A stretch of DNA of 64,000 nucleotides from Archangium violaceum (GCF_016887565.1 NZ_CP069396.1:11142001-11206000), one strand, 5' to 3'. Positions 1 to 9,051 are shown, counted from the first letter of the stretch. Made by a program: numbers and translations. Notes: generated by a model from the sequence alone, not told the origin.

Positions 1-995
1 GCGTGCGTCGTCTGCGTGCCGAAGTGCGTGTCCAGGCCACCGGCCAGGTTGATGGACACGCACTGGCTGATGCCCTTCTTGAGCGCCGTGGCCACCAGCG
101 CCGCGCGTCCCGCCGCGTTGTCGTAGGGCCCCGAGGTGGGCAGACCGTAGAAGGAGCGCACCTCCGCGTTCTCCGCCAGCTCGAAGCGGAACGCGTTGTC
201 CAGCCGGCCCGACAGCACCTGCCGCATCTGGTCCCGGCTCGTCGAGTACGTGGAGCCCACGCCACCGGCGCCGTACGCCGCCTCCTCGCAGGAGATGGGC
301 TGGCCGCGGAAGTCCACCAGCTGCTTCTCCAGCTCGCTGTCCAGCTGCCGCGTGCTGGCCGCCAGCGTGAGCAGCAGGTCCCTCGACTGGCTCACCTTCA
401 GCGCGTTGGCGTTGCCCGGGTAGTTGTCGTTGTACGTCTCGACGTTGTAGGCGATGGAGGGGATGGGCACCCTCGGCATCATCTGCCCCACCACCTCGGT
501 GGCCGTGGACGAGCCGCGCGCCGCCGCGCCAATGGGGCGCTTGCCGGTGATGAAGTAGCGCATGCCCTCTTCATGCGCGAGCGTCGTCATGTTGATGCCC
601 CGCACCACCGCCATCAGGTCGTAGTGCGCGGCGAGCCTGTCGCCCACCGCCGGACCGAAGGTGATGTTGGAGGGCGCCGCGCCCGCCCGCGTGGACGGCA
701 CGACGGGCCGGTCCGGGAAGCGCGCGTCGGTGAAGAGGTTGTAGCCCGGCTGGATGCGCGTCTCGGCGATCCGGTCGACGGTGAAGACGTCCGGGTCCCT
801 CGGGTCGAAGGCGAGCAGCTGATCCCACCCTCCCGAGAAGTAGACGAAGACGAAGCAGCGGTCCGCGGGCGCCAGGGCCGAGGCCTGGGCGAAGGAGCGG
901 AAGGGCAGGCCACCGAAGACGGTGGCGCCCATGAAGCCGGCGGCGGCCTTCAGGAAGGTACGGCGGCCGGTAGAGGTCTCTGGGTTCTTCTTCAT
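1..995 (-). CDS. DUF1501-like Tat-exported protein (3' end outside window)
   Basis: This minus-strand frame stays open from an ATG at 995 to the window edge, so about 331 codons of the N-terminal part are visible. The N-terminus has a twin-arginine signal (STGRRTFLKAAAGF followed by a hydrophobic stretch ending near FRSFAQA), so a folded protein is probably exported. It continues with a FVYFSGGWDQLLAFDP segment and a later LAGGLDTHFGTQ segment, which resemble the sulfatase-like DUF1501 family. That family usually sits beside DUF1549/DUF1800-type or CxxCH-containing partners, as here: the upstream lipoprotein gene ends 20 nt away on the same strand. The biochemical function of the family is unknown. 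The family call is by motif resemblance. Confidence 0.7.
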   Translation of the reverse strand, partial: MKKNPETSTGRRTFLKAAAGFMGATVFGGLPFRSFAQASALAPADRCFVFVYFSGGWDQLLAFDPRDPDVFTVDRIAETRIQPGYNLFTDARFPDRPVVPSTRAGAAPSNITFGPAVGDRLAAHYDLMAVVRGINMTTLAHEEGMRYFITGKRPIGAAARGSSTATEVVGQMMPRVPIPSIAYNVETYNDNYPGNANALKVSQSRDLLLTLAASTRQLDSELEKQLVDFRGQPISCEEAAYGAGGVGSTYSTSRDQMRQVLSGRLDNAFRFELAENAEVRSFYGLPTSGPYDNAAGRAALVATALKKGISQCVSINLAGGLDTHFGTQTTH

Positions 996-1015
996 GGATG
1001 CATCTCCCCGTGCCT

Positions 1016-1675
1016 TCAGTAGGTGAGGAAGCGCGAGTCCGTCATCAGCGCGATACACACCGCCGCCAGCGCCTGGTCTCGCTTCTGGATGGTCTCGGCG
1101 CGCGTGGCCGCCTGGGTGAAGAAGCCCACCCAGCGCGTCAGCTCCTCGCCCTGGAGCGGCGCGCCCCAGAAGCGGGTGGACAGGTAGCCGAGCAGGTCAC
1201 GCACCTGCGTGTCCGACAGCTTGCGCAGGTCGGCCACCGCCCCGGTGGGCAGCGTGCGGCTGAGCACGCGTTGCGCCGGGTCGGTCAGCTTCACCTCGGC
1301 CGCCGCCTGGGTCATGCACACCTCGCGCGCCCCGTCCTCGAGGAACTTGGCGAAGACGAGGTTGGGCTCGGTGCTCTCCTGGTTGATGAGCGCGTAGTCC
1401 GGCCGTCCCAGCGAGGTGGCCAGGCCCTCGAGCCCGGCCCATGGCCGGCCCACGGCCACTTCGATGGAGCGGGCCAGCTGGTTGACGGTGACGCGGCGGG
1501 GCGAGCGCCCCACCCGGCCGTCCTGCAGCTCCGGATCCGGCAGCGGCGTCACGGACTCCGCATGCGGGTTGGTCACGGGCAGCATCTGTCCCTCCTCCGG
1601 GGGAGGAGTGGACGGGGTCTTCTCACACCCGGCGGCGCCGAGCGCGACGAGCGCGAAGATGAGCAGGCGGCGCAT
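1016..1675 (-). CDS. lipoprotein of DUF1501-associated operon
   Basis: This encodes 219 aa with a short charged start, a hydrophobic stretch and the lipobox LGAAGC near residue 17, so it should be a lipoprotein. The mature part begins with a proline-rich segment and then has a helical domain (LSDTQVRDLLGYLSTRFWGAPLQGEEL...DSRFLTY) that resembles the C-terminal helical part of cytochrome-associated DUF1549/DUF1585 proteins. The start codon overlaps the stop of the upstream gene by one base (TGATG), which suggests translational coupling. I cannot assign a reaction. Its role is inferred only from co-transcription with the CxxCH protein before it and the Tat-exported DUF1501 protein after it. Confidence 0.6.
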   Translation of the reverse strand: MRRLLIFALVALGAAGCEKTPSTPPPEEGQMLPVTNPHAESVTPLPDPELQDGRVGRSPRRVTVNQLARSIEVAVGRPWAGLEGLATSLGRPDYALINQESTEPNLVFAKFLEDGAREVCMTQAAAEVKLTDPAQRVLSRTLPTGAVADLRKLSDTQVRDLLGYLSTRFWGAPLQGEELTRWVGFFTQAATRAETIQKRDQALAAVCIALMTDSRFLTY

Positions 1676-3702
1676 CAGTCGATCCTCCGGTAGGCGTCGG
1701 TCATCACCAGGCGCTCGATGAGCGCCTTGAAGCGGTGGCCGTCTCGCGCGAAGTCCTCGGCGAGCGGCTCCAGGTAGAGGCGCTTCTCCTCGGCGGACAT
1801 GGGCCGGCCGAGGAACTCCTGCCAGACGCGCCGCACCGTGCAGCGCTCCAGCTCACCTGTCTGCAGCATGCGCTGCACCAGCAGCTGCGGGCCGCCGTCG
1901 ATGTTCTGCTCCTCGTCCGCGGTGCGGTAGAGGTACGTCTTGAGCATGCCCAGCGAGCTGGCGCCGTCGCCGTCGTAGGCCTGCATGACGTACTGGCCGC
2001 ACTCGTTGTTGCAGGTGGTGTTGCCCGACAGCGCGCAGTCACGGCACTTGGGATCGAACCGGGGGAAGTGGGACGGGTCGAGGAAGAGGGCGCCGCGCTC
2101 GGCGTAGCGGCCCCAGTGGGCGCCGGTGGGCTCGATGGTGGCGTGGCAGTAGTTGCAGCCGCAGCGCTTGGCCAGGTTGTTCTCCCGGTTGCACGCGTCC
2201 TCGGCGGCCGGCTGGCGCGCGTTGTCCGGAGGGGCGAACGACTTGCACAGGAAGGCCGCGTAGAACTGGTTGACGCGGGCGCGCTGGGTGGGGAAGCGGT
2301 AGAGGAAGGAGGGCGTGGTGAGCACGCCGGAGTGCTCGGGACCGCGCACGTACTCCTTCCAGGTGGCCGTCTCCGCGAAGGGCACCACGGGCAGCGCCTC
2401 GGCGGCCGTCGGCGCGCTGATGCTCAGCACCCCCAGGCCCTCCTGCGGGTTGCGGTAGAGCTCGGAGAGCGGGCCGTTGAGGAACGAGCGCGGCGTGGTG
2501 AGGATGTTGAAGTAGGGCTCGTCGCGGCGCACCACCGAGTCGGCGATGAGCTCGGGCTCGGCGTTGATGGAATCCACGCGCAGCTTGTGGACGTTGGCGG
2601 TGGCGTCGGCCACCTCGCAGCGCTCCATGCGATCACCACAGCCGCAGCTGCGGTCGTTGTTGAAGCGGGTGGTGGTGCAGGACTCCATCGTCCACGGGTT
2701 GGACACGCGCGTCTGCGCCTCGATGGCGCACACCCGCACCTCCGCGCCGGTGGTGCTCCAGTAGGGCGCGGGCCGAGCCACGTAGCCCTCGCGCTGGATG
2801 CAGCCATTCTGCGGCACGTAGGAGCCGTTGATGGGGAAGCCCCTGCCGTCCTTCCTCAGGACCAGGTCCACCGAGCACCGGTCGAGCCGCGTCAGGGGCG
2901 TGGAGGACGTGGGGCTGGGGTGCTTGAAGGAGACCACGCGGCCCGAGCCGTCCGTGTCCAGCACCTCCTCCGAGAGCGCGGCCGCGTTGGTCTTGGCCGG
3001 ATCCGGCAGGCACAGGTGCGGCAGCAGCGTGCCGTTGGACTGGCGCCGCATGTCGCAGAAGTAGAGGTACTTGGCGGGGATGCGCCCCTTGGACACCGCC
3101 AGCTCACACGAGGTGATGGTGGCGTCGGTGGGGTTCTGGTCCAGCCGGTCGCAGCGGTAGTAGGTGGTGTCGTAGTCCCAGCTCACCGGCAGCGGCACGC
3201 CGCGCGTGTCGTAGCACGTCTTGGCGGTGGTGGGCTCGGCATGCGGATCCTGCCGCGGGCTGTTGCACGAGTCCTGGGGGATGAAGTTGTCACAGCCCTG
3301 GCCGTTGGCGCCGCGCAGCTGGCGGCTGCTGTTGCCACGCAGCGAGTACGCGTCCGTGGTGGAGCCCACGCCGGACAGGCGCGAGTTGCCGTTGTTGTTG
3401 ACGCTGGAGCTCACGTTGCTCCACAGCAGCGCGCGGTGATAGGCGCGGACGCGGGAGTAGAACTCCTCCTTCTGCATGAGGGCACGGACATCCTCGACCG
3501 TCACCTCACCCTTGGCCCGAGCGGCCTGGTACTCCTCATAGGTGGGTGGACGACCGAGCAGATCCAGGGAGAGTTGGCGCAGGTGGCGCTCGAGGGGGAC
3601 CTTGGACACCGGGGCACACACCTCGCCATCCGCCAGGGCGGCGGTGGAGCCCAGCAGGGCGGTGGTGACCAGGGGAGCGAGGAAGCAGCGTGCGAATCGC
3701 AC
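1675..3702 (-). CDS. secreted DUF1549/DUF1585-like protein with CxxCH site
   Basis: This encodes 675 aa from a GTG start; the start is supported by GGAGGT five bases upstream. A signal peptide (LAPLVTTALLGSTAALA) is followed by LERHLRQLSLDLLGRPPTYEEY, the opening typical of DUF1549-type proteins. Around residue 505 is CGCNYCHATIEPTGAHWGRY, a cytochrome c-like CxxCH in a setting seen in DUF1588/DUF1585 proteins. The C-terminus (WQEFLGRPMSAEEKRLYLEP...LVMTDAYRRI) matches the helical tail of that group. Many cysteines in the middle (for example SCGCGDRMERC) suggest disulfides or metal sites. It heads an operon with the lipoprotein and the DUF1501 protein, possibly a periplasmic redox or surface system. 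Confidence 0.65.
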   Translation of the reverse strand: MRFARCFLAPLVTTALLGSTAALADGEVCAPVSKVPLERHLRQLSLDLLGRPPTYEEYQAARAKGEVTVEDVRALMQKEEFYSRVRAYHRALLWSNVSSSVNNNGNSRLSGVGSTTDAYSLRGNSSRQLRGANGQGCDNFIPQDSCNSPRQDPHAEPTTAKTCYDTRGVPLPVSWDYDTTYYRCDRLDQNPTDATITSCELAVSKGRIPAKYLYFCDMRRQSNGTLLPHLCLPDPAKTNAAALSEEVLDTDGSGRVVSFKHPSPTSSTPLTRLDRCSVDLVLRKDGRGFPINGSYVPQNGCIQREGYVARPAPYWSTTGAEVRVCAIEAQTRVSNPWTMESCTTTRFNNDRSCGCGDRMERCEVADATANVHKLRVDSINAEPELIADSVVRRDEPYFNILTTPRSFLNGPLSELYRNPQEGLGVLSISAPTAAEALPVVPFAETATWKEYVRGPEHSGVLTTPSFLYRFPTQRARVNQFYAAFLCKSFAPPDNARQPAAEDACNRENNLAKRCGCNYCHATIEPTGAHWGRYAERGALFLDPSHFPRFDPKCRDCALSGNTTCNNECGQYVMQAYDGDGASSLGMLKTYLYRTADEEQNIDGGPQLLVQRMLQTGELERCTVRRVWQEFLGRPMSAEEKRLYLEPLAEDFARDGHRFKALIERLVMTDAYRRID

Positions 3703-3870
3703 GGGAACCTCCGGGGGGGCGCAGCGGGGGGAAACGACGGCGCCACTTATGCCAGGAATTCAACTTAATTGCTATATGCCCACACGACTCAGAGTGAAAC
3801 AAAATGAGAAAAATGGGCCGGGAGGGCCGCGAGTTGCATGCGGGGCACAAGCAGGACAGAAAGGTGCGCC

Positions 3871-4437
3871 ATGTCTGATGCTGCCCACGCCCCGATCACC
3901 CGGGTGAGCGACCGTAACTTCTTCATCTTCACCGCGGTGGTGTCGGCCGCCGCGCTCGCCTTCCTCGCGTACATCCTGCTGATCCGCCGGGGAGGACCGG
4001 TGGAGGGGGTGGATCTGCGCTTCCTGCCGGCGGTGAACGCGAGCTTCAACGCGCTGGCGGCGACGTTCCTGGCCGCGGGCTGGGTGGCGATCCGCCGGGG
4101 CGCACGGCGCGCGCACCAGTACCTGATGGTGTCCGCCTTCGCGTCCTCGGCGCTCTTCCTGGTGTGCTACCTGGCGTACCACTACGTGCACGGGGACACG
4201 CGCTACGCGGGGGGCGGGGTGATGCGGACGGTGTACCTGGTCATCCTGGCCAGCCACGTGCTGCTGTCGCTGTTCGTGGTGCCGGGGGCGCTGCTGGCGT
4301 TCTACTTCGCCTGGCGCGATGCCTTCGCGAGGCACCGGAAGGTGACGCGGTGGCTGGCGCCCATCTGGCTCTACGTGTCCGTGACGGGCGTGGTCATCTT
4401 CTTCATGCTGCGCGGCAGCCTGCCCGCGGTGCCCTGA
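3871..4437 (+). CDS. DUF420 family membrane protein
   Basis: The ATG at 3871 gives 188 aa. Five hydrophobic segments are visible: FFIFTAVVSAAALAFLAYIL, then near residues 55-70, 80-100, 118-142 and 160-178. Histidines flank the segments (HQYLM, YHYVHGDTRY, ASHVLLS, FARHRKVTRW) in the arrangement of the DUF420 family. That family is linked to cytochrome c oxidase assembly in some bacteria (CtaM/YozB-like), possibly through heme or copper handling. The gene stands alone, divergent from the CxxCH operon and convergent with the sensor kinase. No oxidase gene is in the window, so the role is inferred from the family alone. Confidence 0.75.
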   Translation: MSDAAHAPITRVSDRNFFIFTAVVSAAALAFLAYILLIRRGGPVEGVDLRFLPAVNASFNALAATFLAAGWVAIRRGARRAHQYLMVSAFASSALFLVCYLAYHYVHGDTRYAGGGVMRTVYLVILASHVLLSLFVVPGALLAFYFAWRDAFARHRKVTRWLAPIWLYVSVTGVVIFFMLRGSLPAVP

Positions 4438-4441
4438 ACCC

Positions 4442-4456
4442 CTCGTCGCGAACGAG
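4442..4456. terminator. small hairpin between convergent genes
   Basis: CTCGT and ACGAG form a 5-bp stem around a 5-nt loop in the 22-nt gap between the convergent DUF420 and receiver-kinase genes. There is no T tract, so terminator function is only suggested by position. Confidence 0.3.
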
Positions 4457-4459
4457 TCC

Positions 4460-5635
4460 TCAGGCCTGCTGTTCCGACCGCGCCTCCTCCACGCCCACCC
4501 CGCGTGGCAGGCGCATGATGAAGACGGAGCCCTGGCCCTCCTGGCTCTCCACGGACAGGGTTCCACCGTGCATCGCCACCAGGCGGTGCGCGCTGGCCAG
4601 CCCCACGCCACTGCCGGAGATGGCCGGGGCCACGTTCCTGCCCCGGCGGAAGCGCTCGAAGATGTGCGGCTGGTCCGCCGCCGGTATCCCCATTCCCCGA
4701 TCCCTCACGCTCAGCCGCACCCAGCCCTCGGGCCCCGGGGACTCCTCGCTCAACTCCACGTCGATGGGACCTCCGCGCGGGCTGTACTTCACGGCGTTGC
4801 TCAGCAGGTTGTCCAACACCCGCTCCAGGCTCGCCGCGTCCCACTCGCCCTGGAAGCCCGCGCCCTCCACGTGCAGGTGCACCGGATGCGTCGCCGCCAG
4901 CGGCCCCAGCTCGTTCATCTTCGTCCGCACCAGCCCCAGCAGATCCACCGGCTCCCTCTTCAGCGGACGCTCCTGGCCCCGCGTCACCTCCAGGAAGTGG
5001 TCGATGAGCTCCCCCATCCTCTGCGTGCCACGCAGTATCTGCTCGAAGCGCGCCTCCACCCCGCCCTTGCGCACCTCCGCGGGCAACTGGCGGCGCAGCA
5101 GCTGCGTGCTCAGGAGGATGCTCTGCAACGGCCCCTTGAGGTCATGCGTGGCGATGGCGAAGAACTCGTCGCGCACCGCGAGGGCCTCGCGCGCCGCCCG
5201 CTCCGCGCGCTCCGTCTGGTGGCGGCGCTCCTCCAGCTCGCGCACCATGCGCACCGACTCCACGGCGTTGCGCAGGCTGTGGCGCAGGCGCTCCGGGGTG
5301 AAGCCCTCCTTGAGGATGTAGTCGTGGGCGCCGGACTTCATCGCCTCCACCGCCACGCGCTCGCTGCCACTGCCGGTGAAGAACACCGCCGCGGGAGCCC
5401 GCTGGCCGTACTCCTCGCGCAGCGTGCGCAGCAGGGACACCCCGTCCATGCCCGGCAGGTGATAGTCCACCACCAGGGCGTCCACCGGCGGAGCCTGGCG
5501 CAGACGCGTCAGCGCGCTCTCGGAGGAGCTGACGAGCTCCACCTCCCACTGCGACTCGGTGTCCTTCTCGAGCGACCGCCGCAACAGCGTCTGGTCCGCC
5601 AGGCTGTCATCGACGAGGAGCACACGCAGGCTCAT
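4460..5635 (-). CDS. receiver-histidine kinase fusion protein
   Basis: This encodes 391 aa starting MSLRVLLVDDS; the ATG overlaps the upstream response regulator stop by 4 nt (ATGA). Residues 1-125 are a receiver domain with acidic D9/D10, a phosphoacceptor D57 in VVDYHLPGMDG, a conserved Thr in FFTGSGSE and Lys in DYILKEG. A coiled segment follows, then a HisKA domain with the H-box FAIATHDLKGPLQS. The HATPase domain has the N-box NLLSNAVKY, the G1 box DRGMGIP and the G2 box GSGVGLASAHRL. No membrane segment is seen, so it should be cytosolic. Its position as last gene of the phytochrome operon suggests it takes part in a phosphorelay that starts with light perception. Confidence 0.9.
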   Translation of the reverse strand: MSLRVLLVDDSLADQTLLRRSLEKDTESQWEVELVSSSESALTRLRQAPPVDALVVDYHLPGMDGVSLLRTLREEYGQRAPAAVFFTGSGSERVAVEAMKSGAHDYILKEGFTPERLRHSLRNAVESVRMVRELEERRHQTERAERAAREALAVRDEFFAIATHDLKGPLQSILLSTQLLRRQLPAEVRKGGVEARFEQILRGTQRMGELIDHFLEVTRGQERPLKREPVDLLGLVRTKMNELGPLAATHPVHLHVEGAGFQGEWDAASLERVLDNLLSNAVKYSPRGGPIDVELSEESPGPEGWVRLSVRDRGMGIPAADQPHIFERFRRGRNVAPAISGSGVGLASAHRLVAMHGGTLSVESQEGQGSVFIMRLPRGVGVEEARSEQQA

Positions 5636-6078
5636 TCCGTGGGTTCCCCCGCGCCGGGCAGCAACGCGGCGCTGAACCAGAAACACTCCAGGGCCCGCGC
5701 CGCCTCCTGCATCTCCTCGCTCCCACCGGGCTTGAAGAGGTAGCTGTTGGCCCCTCCGGCGTAGGCCCCGTCCACGTCCTGCGCGAGGCTGGAATTGGAG
5801 AAGATGATGACGGGCAGGGAGCGCAGCTCCGGATCCGCCTTGAGCTGGGAGAGCACCTCCTGGCCCCCGATGCCGGGCATGTTCAGGTCCAGCAGCACCA
5901 GCACGGGCCGGGGAGCGTCCACGTACGCCCCCCTCCGGTAGAGGTAGTCGAGCGCGGACTCCCCATCGCGCACGCGCACCACGGGCGCGAAGAGCGGCAT
6001 CCTGCGGGCCACGCGAAGCAAGGCCTCGGCGTCCGGGTCACTGTCCTCCACGAGCAGCAGGGGCCGTTGCTTCTCCAT
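5632..6078 (-). CDS. phytochrome-associated single-domain response regulator
   Basis: This encodes 148 aa from the ATG at 6078; a GTG one codon upstream (6081) is also possible. It is a stand-alone receiver with LLLVEDSDPDAEALL, the phosphoacceptor Asp in VLLDLNMPGIGGQEVL, Ser in VIIFSNSSLAQD and Lys in SYLFKPGG. The form NMPGIGGQEVL and the YxxGANSYLFKP segment are typical of Rcp1-like regulators encoded beside phytochromes. It has no DNA-binding domain, so it probably passes the phosphate on or acts by protein contact. Its start overlaps the phytochrome stop (TGATG) and its stop overlaps the next kinase start, so all three are translationally coupled. Confidence 0.88.
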   Translation of the reverse strand: MEKQRPLLLVEDSDPDAEALLRVARRMPLFAPVVRVRDGESALDYLYRRGAYVDAPRPVLVLLDLNMPGIGGQEVLSQLKADPELRSLPVIIFSNSSLAQDVDGAYAGGANSYLFKPGGSEEMQEAARALECFWFSAALLPGAGEPTE

Positions 6079-8315
6079 CACCGGGGCCTCTCTCCCAGGG
6101 TGAAGAAGAAGGTGGAGCCCTGGTCGGCAATGGATTCCACCCAGAGCTCGCCCCCATGCAAACGGACGAGCCGGCGAGCGATGGCCAGCCCCGCCCCACT
6201 CCCTCCGCCATAGGCATGGGCGGGGTGCAGCCGGCGGAACATCTCGAAGATGGCCTCGTGGAACCGCTCGGGGATGCCGATGCCGTTGTCTCGCACATAG
6301 AAGACGTATTCATCTGGTCGGCGCCGTGCCGGTGCGGACAGGGGCTCTGCCGGGGCGACGAACCCCACCTCCACCCAGCGCGGCTCGCCGGGCCGATGGT
6401 ACTTGGCGGCATTGATGAGGAGGTTGGCCCAGACCTGCTGGATGCGCACCCCATCGCATTCCACCCGGGGCAACGGACGCGGAGTCCGCACCTCCACCTG
6501 GTTCTCCCGCAGGCGGGCGGTCAGGGTGAGCAGCACCTCGTCCACCAGCGCTCCCATGTCCACCTCGCCCCAGGCCAGCTCCACGCGCCCCACCCGGCTG
6601 TACTCGAAGAGGGCGTCCAGCTGTCCCTGGGTCCGCCCGGCCAGCCACCGCACCTCCTCGAGCTGCTTGAGGCCCTCCTCGCCCAGGACGTCACCGTAAT
6701 CCTCGGTGAGGAAGCCCACGTACTGCTGGATGCCCCGCAGCGGCTCCTTGAGGTCATGCGCCACGGTGCCACTGAAGGCATCCAGCTCCGCGTTGGAGCG
6801 GGCGAGGGCGGCGGCCTGGCGCAGCAGCACCCCCACCAGGGCACCGCGGAAGCTCGTGGCGGCGGCCAGGTCCGCGGGAGCCCAGGGGACGCTCACCCCG
6901 CGCACCGTCTCCCGCCAGGCGTCGAAGGAGGCGCGCGGGTGCAGGCGGCTGGCCCCGGGCCCGGGGACCACGGGCTTCTGGGGATTGCCGGCCCAGGTGA
7001 CGGTGCGAACCACCTCGGGGCGGAACCAGAGGACGAAGCGCGGCGCGTCCTCGTCCAGCCGCACCGCGAGCAGACCACTGGCCACGTCCGCGTACCCGGC
7101 GGCCGGTTCGTGGAGCCGCGAGAGTCTGTCCGTGTGGAAGGCCCCCTCGAAGTGCTGCCCGGCCAGCCACCGCGCCAGCGCGTCCACCTCCGGCAGGGAG
7201 GGCGTGGCGCCCACGAGGAGGGGGGCTTCACCGAGCAACAGGGCCATGCCGCCCGCGCCGGTGAGGCCGAGCAGGAGGTCGCCCTGACGGGGGAGGGCCG
7301 TGCGCAGCGTCCCCGCCTCCGCGGAGAGCCGCCCCACGAGCTGGGACTGGAGGTCGGCGCGGCGGGCGAGCTCGGCGGACGCGGCGGCGCGCTCCTCGGA
7401 CGCGAGCTGCAACGCCACCAGCCGGGCCAGCACGTCACACGCGCGGCGCGTGGCGGCCGGCACGACGAGCGGGGTGCGGTGGTGGCACGCGATGAGGCCC
7501 CACAGCCGGCCCTCGCGCACCAGCGACACGGACATGGAGGCGGCCACCGCCATGTTCGCGAGGTACTCCAGGTGCACCGGCGACACGCTGCGCAGGGCCG
7601 CCTGGGAGAGGTCCAACGGCCGCCCCAAGGAGGGGAGGACGGAGGGCACCAGCGGCACCGGGGCGGCGCGCGAGTCGGCGATGAGGCGCAGGGTGTTTCG
7701 CGTGTACAGGGCACGGGCCTGGGCGGGAATGTCGCTGGCCGGGAAGTGCATGCCCTGGAAGCTGTCCACGGCCTCGTCCCGGCTCTCCGCCACCACCTCG
7801 CCGTGCCAGTCCGCGTCGAAGCGGTACACCATCACCCGGTCGAAGCCGGTGAGCGCGCGCACCGCCTCGGCCGCCGACTGGAGCAACCCCAGCGAGCCCT
7901 GAGCGCGGGTGAGCGGCGAGAGGAGCAGCTCCACCATCGCCAGCGCCTCCTCCTCGCTGGTGAGCTCCGCGGCGGGCTCCAGCTCCAGCACGGTGAGGCC
8001 ATCGCTCCGGTGCGGCAGGCCGATGAAGTGGCGGCCCGCGGCCTCGATGCGCAGCCCCCGCGCGTGGGACTGGGACGACAGGGCCCGGGTGAGGAGAACG
8101 AGCGAGGACGGATGGAGCACCTCCGCCAGGGGCTGGCCCAGCAGCGACTCCGGCGGGCGCCCCAGCATGGCGCCGGTGTTGGCGCTCACCACCCGCAGGG
8201 TGAGATCCGGCTCGGAGAAGGCCAGCAACACGCCGTGGGGCTGGATGCCCCCCAGCAGGTGGATGGGCTCGCGCTCGCACTGCGAGAGGTCGGCTTCAGA
8301 GACGGGAGGGCGCAT
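6078..8315 (-). CDS. bphP: bacteriophytochrome histidine kinase
   Basis: This encodes 745 aa. I chose the ATG at 8315 because GAGG lies about nine bases upstream; an ATG at 8330 is also in frame. The N-terminus SQCEREPIHLLGGIQPHG carries the Cys (C13) that binds biliverdin in bacterial phytochromes. A PAS domain, a GAF domain (YRFDADWHGEVVAESRD, FPASDIPAQA) and a PHY domain follow. The PHY tongue motif PRASF and the WFRPE segment are both present. The output is HisKA (AHDLKEPLRGIQQYV) and HATPase (NLLINAAKYH, DNGIGIP, GSGAGLAIARRLV). It should autophosphorylate according to red/far-red light. It follows the heme oxygenase gene with a 20-nt overlap, so chromophore supply and photoreceptor are made together. 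Confidence 0.93.
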   Translation of the reverse strand: MRPPVSEADLSQCEREPIHLLGGIQPHGVLLAFSEPDLTLRVVSANTGAMLGRPPESLLGQPLAEVLHPSSLVLLTRALSSQSHARGLRIEAAGRHFIGLPHRSDGLTVLELEPAAELTSEEEALAMVELLLSPLTRAQGSLGLLQSAAEAVRALTGFDRVMVYRFDADWHGEVVAESRDEAVDSFQGMHFPASDIPAQARALYTRNTLRLIADSRAAPVPLVPSVLPSLGRPLDLSQAALRSVSPVHLEYLANMAVAASMSVSLVREGRLWGLIACHHRTPLVVPAATRRACDVLARLVALQLASEERAAASAELARRADLQSQLVGRLSAEAGTLRTALPRQGDLLLGLTGAGGMALLLGEAPLLVGATPSLPEVDALARWLAGQHFEGAFHTDRLSRLHEPAAGYADVASGLLAVRLDEDAPRFVLWFRPEVVRTVTWAGNPQKPVVPGPGASRLHPRASFDAWRETVRGVSVPWAPADLAAATSFRGALVGVLLRQAAALARSNAELDAFSGTVAHDLKEPLRGIQQYVGFLTEDYGDVLGEEGLKQLEEVRWLAGRTQGQLDALFEYSRVGRVELAWGEVDMGALVDEVLLTLTARLRENQVEVRTPRPLPRVECDGVRIQQVWANLLINAAKYHRPGEPRWVEVGFVAPAEPLSAPARRRPDEYVFYVRDNGIGIPERFHEAIFEMFRRLHPAHAYGGGSGAGLAIARRLVRLHGGELWVESIADQGSTFFFTLGERPR

Positions 8316-8937
8316 CACCAGGAACCTCATGGACTTCGCGGAGCCAGACCTCGAAGGCCTCGAAGGTGTCCTGGGCACCTCGCACCACCCGGGGGGCGAG
8401 CGCCGGGTCCGGGCAGGCCCGGACGAGAGCCTCTCCGAAGGCCTTCCACATGGGCCCCACGGACTCCCCATACGCCCGGAAGAAGACGAAACCGCCCGCG
8501 GTCACGCCCTCGAAGTGGCGCTGGAGGTGGCGCAGGACGAGCTGTCCCCCGAGCGTCGAGCCCTCCAGGACGTAGAGGCAACCGAGCGCCTCGGGCACAC
8601 CGGACAGGCAGGGGGGGCGCGTGGGCCGGGGGAGCCGCGCCAGCGTGGCCTCTTCGTGACCGAACGCACGGAGGTCCTCCGCCAGCAGGGGCAGCTTCCA
8701 ACGCTCGTCCAGGCGCAGCGAGGGGAAGAGACCCTCCAGCCGCGCGGCGAGGGCCGCCTCCAGCGTGGCATGGAGACCGTAGAGCGCCTCCAGGTGGCGC
8801 CGGTATCCGGCCAGGGTGAGGTGGGGGTCCATCAGGCGCACCACACGCTCGGCGCGCTCGTGATGGGGGCGGGTTTCCGCCTTCAACGTCTGCAACAGGG
8901 TACGGGGCTCGGAAGAGAACAAGGCTCCCCCGAGCAT
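8296..8937 (-). CDS. bphO: biliverdin-producing heme oxygenase
   Basis: The ATG at 8937 gives 213 aa; a GTG at 8943 is in frame too, and neither has a clear ribosome site. The N-terminal LKAETRPHHERAE has the heme-ligand His (probably H26) in the usual T-x-x-x-H pattern. The distal-helix region is recognisable in LYVLEGSTLGGQLVLRHL. Length and order match the bacterial heme oxygenase family, which opens heme to biliverdin IXa. Because it is the first gene of the operon and overlaps the phytochrome gene, it most likely provides that receptor's chromophore rather than iron. The gene ends inside the phytochrome start region. Confidence 0.9.
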   Translation of the reverse strand: MLGGALFSSEPRTLLQTLKAETRPHHERAERVVRLMDPHLTLAGYRRHLEALYGLHATLEAALAARLEGLFPSLRLDERWKLPLLAEDLRAFGHEEATLARLPRPTRPPCLSGVPEALGCLYVLEGSTLGGQLVLRHLQRHFEGVTAGGFVFFRAYGESVGPMWKAFGEALVRACPDPALAPRVVRGAQDTFEAFEVWLREVHEVPGDAPSRL

Positions 8938-9051
8938 GCGCACGAGCGGCGTACCGGGAAATCCCCGTGACGTGCGAGTGTCGACATTCCGCCAGCCGGG
9001 AGGGGAGGGAGCACGGGGTGCGCGCCCCTCCCCGCCCGCCCGGGCCCGGGG

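Noticed and set aside
3-1022. Long plus-strand frame opposite the first gene
   Set aside because: Its product is rich in Arg, Val and His with no domain, as expected opposite a high-GC gene; the minus strand has a Tat signal and DUF1501-like motifs.
3703-3870. Promoter for the CxxCH operon (TTTCAC, 17 nt, TATAGC on the minus strand)
   Set aside because: It fits a loose consensus only; the AT-rich patch is suggestive but I could not separate it from chance.
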